Assembly: GCA_902623785.1 (NCBI GenBank)
Contig: CACNVG010000001.1
Location: 138,714 to 202,713 of the forward strand
Direction: 5' to 3'
Source of the DNA: an uncultured Pelagibacteraceae bacterium
GTDB lineage: Bacteria > Pseudomonadota > Alphaproteobacteria > Pelagibacterales > Pelagibacteraceae
DNA: 64,000 bases
Shown here: positions 61,693-64,000 of the stretch, piece after piece
How the letters are laid out: every line of letters begins with the position of its first letter
Position numbering within the stretch: position 1 is the stretch's first letter
Program-made: the position numbers and the translations under genes
The notes under the pieces: model-generated
Told to the model about the DNA's origin: nothing
What the model saw: the letters and a program-made list of their open reading frames with translations, nothing else
Database searches by the model: none

Positions 61693-63599
61693 GGAATAGT
61701 TTTATCTATTATTTTTCTTAATGTAACGTCGAATAATAGTCCCAGCATACCCATAATGAAAATAGTTATCCAAATAACTTCATATTGGAAATATTTTTTT
61801 GCGACATTTTCAACAAATCCAATTCCCGTAGTACCTGCTAAAAATTCTGCTGCAACAAGTGTTCCCCAACACATTCCAACTGCAACTCTAATTCCTGTGA
61901 GAATTTCTGGTAAAGAATTAGGAAAGATTACGTATCTTAAAATTTGTTTTTTGGATGCACCTAGTGAATGAGCTGCATGAATTTTTGATAGTTGAGTTCC
62001 AGATGCACCAGCTCGTGCAGAGATAATCATAATTGATAATGAGACCATAAATAACAAGAATACTTTTCCAGTATTATCGATACCTAAAACTGAAATGATT
62101 AAAGGAGCCCATGCTAATGGTGGTACAGGTCTGTAAAGTTCAATTAAAGGATCAAAGAAGCCTTTAGCAAATCTATTTAAACCCATAAATAATCCAAGCG
62201 GAACTCCAATTAAAATTCCAAAGATAAGTCCTAGAAATACTCTTAAAAATGAATCCCAAATATGTCCGTAAGGAACTGGAATTTTAAATAATTTAAAATC
62301 TCCTGTAACAACTTTGAGAACTCTTCCTTTAAAGTTTTGCTCAACTACACCATCTTTAGTGTGAATAGGGTATTCCCCTGGAAGAATATCGGCAATCCAA
62401 TCTGGTAAAATAAATCCAATTATTTTACTTACATCCATCATATCAATCCAAAGTAAAGGTATATTTTTGTAACCGACACTTGGTTTTGACATTAAGATAA
62501 ATTTATTAAGTGTATCTGATGGTTTAGGCAACCATCTTCCAGAACCTTGCTCAGAGCAACTCGTACCACTAGATACAATTGTTCCCGCAGGAAATAAAAA
62601 CATATCTACAAACCTTAATCCACCCTGTTCAGATTTTTGAACATTATCGAATTCAACAATTGCATTTTGCATTTCATTTAATGCATTTGGCGGATAAATA
62701 CTTGCAAATTCTATTCTTCTTGCAATCTTTACAATATTTTTTGCAAAGGTAGACGCTACTTCTTCTGTATCATCTAAGCCACCTCTATATTCTTTAATTT
62801 TATCCTTTAAAGCTTTAATAGAATTTTTAAATTGTGGATTATGATTTCTTAACTTAAAGAATTTATCGTTAATTATTTCAAGCTCTTTTGCGGCAGCATC
62901 AAATTTAAGACCTTTATTAGTAGCTGGAACTAAAGGGACTTCAATTGTGTTTTCTATTGAACCTGTACCAGATTGAACTTTTGTAATACCCCAACCACCT
63001 TCTTCAGCTACCGCTCTAAGTCTCTCATTTTTTTGTTCATCAGTTTCAAATGGGTAATCGTTTTTTTTAAAGTTTGAAGTTAAAAGCCTTATTTCTTCAG
63101 TCATCTCTTTAATCTGAATTTTTGTATCTGTTTCCATTAAATTTTCATTTGTTAATAATGGAATTAACTGTCTTGTCTCGTTTATAAATCCAACTAAAGT
63201 TGTTTTCTGTGGACTACTTAAGTCTGTAGAGCTTTGTATTTCGTTAGTGATTATTTGAAGGTTTTTATTTTCAATTTTTATTATTGAAGTACTTTTAAAT
63301 TCTCTTTCTTCTATTGGAAACTGATACTTTAAACCTAAAAGAGATTCATTAACTTTTGCAACCTGGCACAATTCATTAGCAGATTTAGGGTAAAATCCTT
63401 TAGCTATATCCCAAGAATAATATAACCAAATTAATAGTATCGCACTGCTTCCAACAATAATCCAATGCGTTCCACCTTTAGCTCTTTCAGGGTTTCCAAA
63501 TACAGCATCAACTTTTTCTGTACGAATTAATCTTCTTCCGTAAAGAATACATCCAACAATCGATACTAGTATTAATATTGTAATAAATTGGGTAAACAT
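61674..63599 (-). CDS. ABC transporter permease, NitT/TauT (TauC/SsuC) family, with long N-terminal extracytoplasmic region
   Basis: C-terminal LGLIFGILIGVPLGLFMGLNRFAKGFFDPLIELYRPVPPLAWAPLIISVLG and LGASKKQILRYVIFPNSLPEILTGIRVAVGMCWGTLVAAEF; ~400-aa N-terminal region precedes it. Confidence 0.9.
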   Translation of the reverse strand: MFTQFITILILVSIVGCILYGRRLIRTEKVDAVFGNPERAKGGTHWIIVGSSAILLIWLYYSWDIAKGFYPKSANELCQVAKVNESLLGLKYQFPIEEREFKSTSIIKIENKNLQIITNEIQSSTDLSSPQKTTLVGFINETRQLIPLLTNENLMETDTKIQIKEMTEEIRLLTSNFKKNDYPFETDEQKNERLRAVAEEGGWGITKVQSGTGSIENTIEVPLVPATNKGLKFDAAAKELEIINDKFFKLRNHNPQFKNSIKALKDKIKEYRGGLDDTEEVASTFAKNIVKIARRIEFASIYPPNALNEMQNAIVEFDNVQKSEQGGLRFVDMFLFPAGTIVSSGTSCSEQGSGRWLPKPSDTLNKFILMSKPSVGYKNIPLLWIDMMDVSKIIGFILPDWIADILPGEYPIHTKDGVVEQNFKGRVLKVVTGDFKLFKIPVPYGHIWDSFLRVFLGLIFGILIGVPLGLFMGLNRFAKGFFDPLIELYRPVPPLAWAPLIISVLGIDNTGKVFLLFMVSLSIMIISARAGASGTQLSKIHAAHSLGASKKQILRYVIFPNSLPEILTGIRVAVGMCWGTLVAAEFLAGTTGIGFVENVAKKYFQYEVIWITIFIMGMLGLLFDVTLRKIIDKTIPWRGKG

Positions 63600-64000
63600 T
63601 TAATTATCTTTCCCCATTATTTCTTCTTCCATGTTCCATATCATGGATAGTATTTCTTCTCGTTTTGATGAAAATTCTTTATTTTTTTTAATTTCTCTTA
63701 AGTCTTCTTTTAAACCCATTTCTGCAAATGGAAGTTTATATTCTTTATGAATTCTGCCTGGCCTTGGTGCCATCACATATAATCTTTCACCCAATAACAA
63801 AGCTTCTTCAACCGAGTGAGTAATTAAGATAATTGTTTTTCCAGTTTCTTTCCAAATTTTTAAAACAAGTGATTGCATCTTTTCTCTAGTTAAAGCATCT
63901 AATGCACCTAAAGGCTCATCCATTAAAATTAAATCAGGATCATTAATTAAACATCTTGCAAGCGCTACTCTTTGCTGCATACCACCTGATAATTGATAAG
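63600..64000 (-). CDS. ABC transporter ATP-binding protein, NitT/TauT (TauB/SsuB) family, partial at window end
   Basis: MQQRVALARCLINDPDLILMDEPLGALDALTREKMQ; upstream codons (LSGG..) continue beyond 63980 to window edge. Confidence 0.9.
   Translation of the reverse strand, partial: YQLSGGMQQRVALARCLINDPDLILMDEPLGALDALTREKMQSLVLKIWKETGKTIILITHSVEEALLLGERLYVMAPRPGRIHKEYKLPFAEMGLKEDLREIKKNKEFSSKREEILSMIWNMEEEIMGKDN

Noticed and set aside
1-64000. CRISPR arrays, transposons, prophage, rRNA, tRNA
   Set aside because: No regularly spaced repeats, transposase/integrase motifs or structured-RNA signatures noticed by eye; tRNAscan/Infernal would be needed to be certain.

Overview
AT-rich, densely packed window whose gene content and order look like a streamlined alphaproteobacterium, most likely SAR11/Pelagibacterales (inferred from composition and synteny, not from a database search). 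Most of it is housekeeping: lptD(partial)-lptG-lptF, pepA, ndk, purN-purM, hda-like, aspS, accB-accC, aroQ, thiS-thiG, rne/rng, mrcA, prfB, tyrS, anmK, an iscR-like regulator plus sufBCDS and accessory genes, glnA, cysK-cysE, and near the right end a HisD/HpsN-like, Pta, BASS, Ldh2 and ABC-transporter block. Items missing from the ORF track: (1) a 38-aa, 12-cysteine metallothionein-like ORF at 50622..50738(-), between an ETHE1-like MBL-fold gene and cysE-cysK; (2) the full prfB, which needs a canonical +1 programmed frameshift at CTT-TGA (20081..20086); (3) a 23/25 match to the type-1 IscR box over the promoter of the Rrf2/SUF operon; (4) a 57-aa Lys/Arg-rich (32/57) N-terminal extension in frame with an aldehyde dehydrogenase, with a Shine-Dalgarno-preceded internal start; (5) a standalone protein resembling the C-terminal TSCPD domain of B12-dependent ribonucleotide reductase; (6) a possible sulfonate-catabolism gene set with an unusual ~400-aa N-terminal region on the ABC permease; (7) an AOX/flavodoxin/Met-His-rich cupredoxin cluster; (8) several small ORFs and GC-rich or palindromic intergenic elements. 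No rRNA, tRNA, CRISPR array or transposase was recognised by eye.
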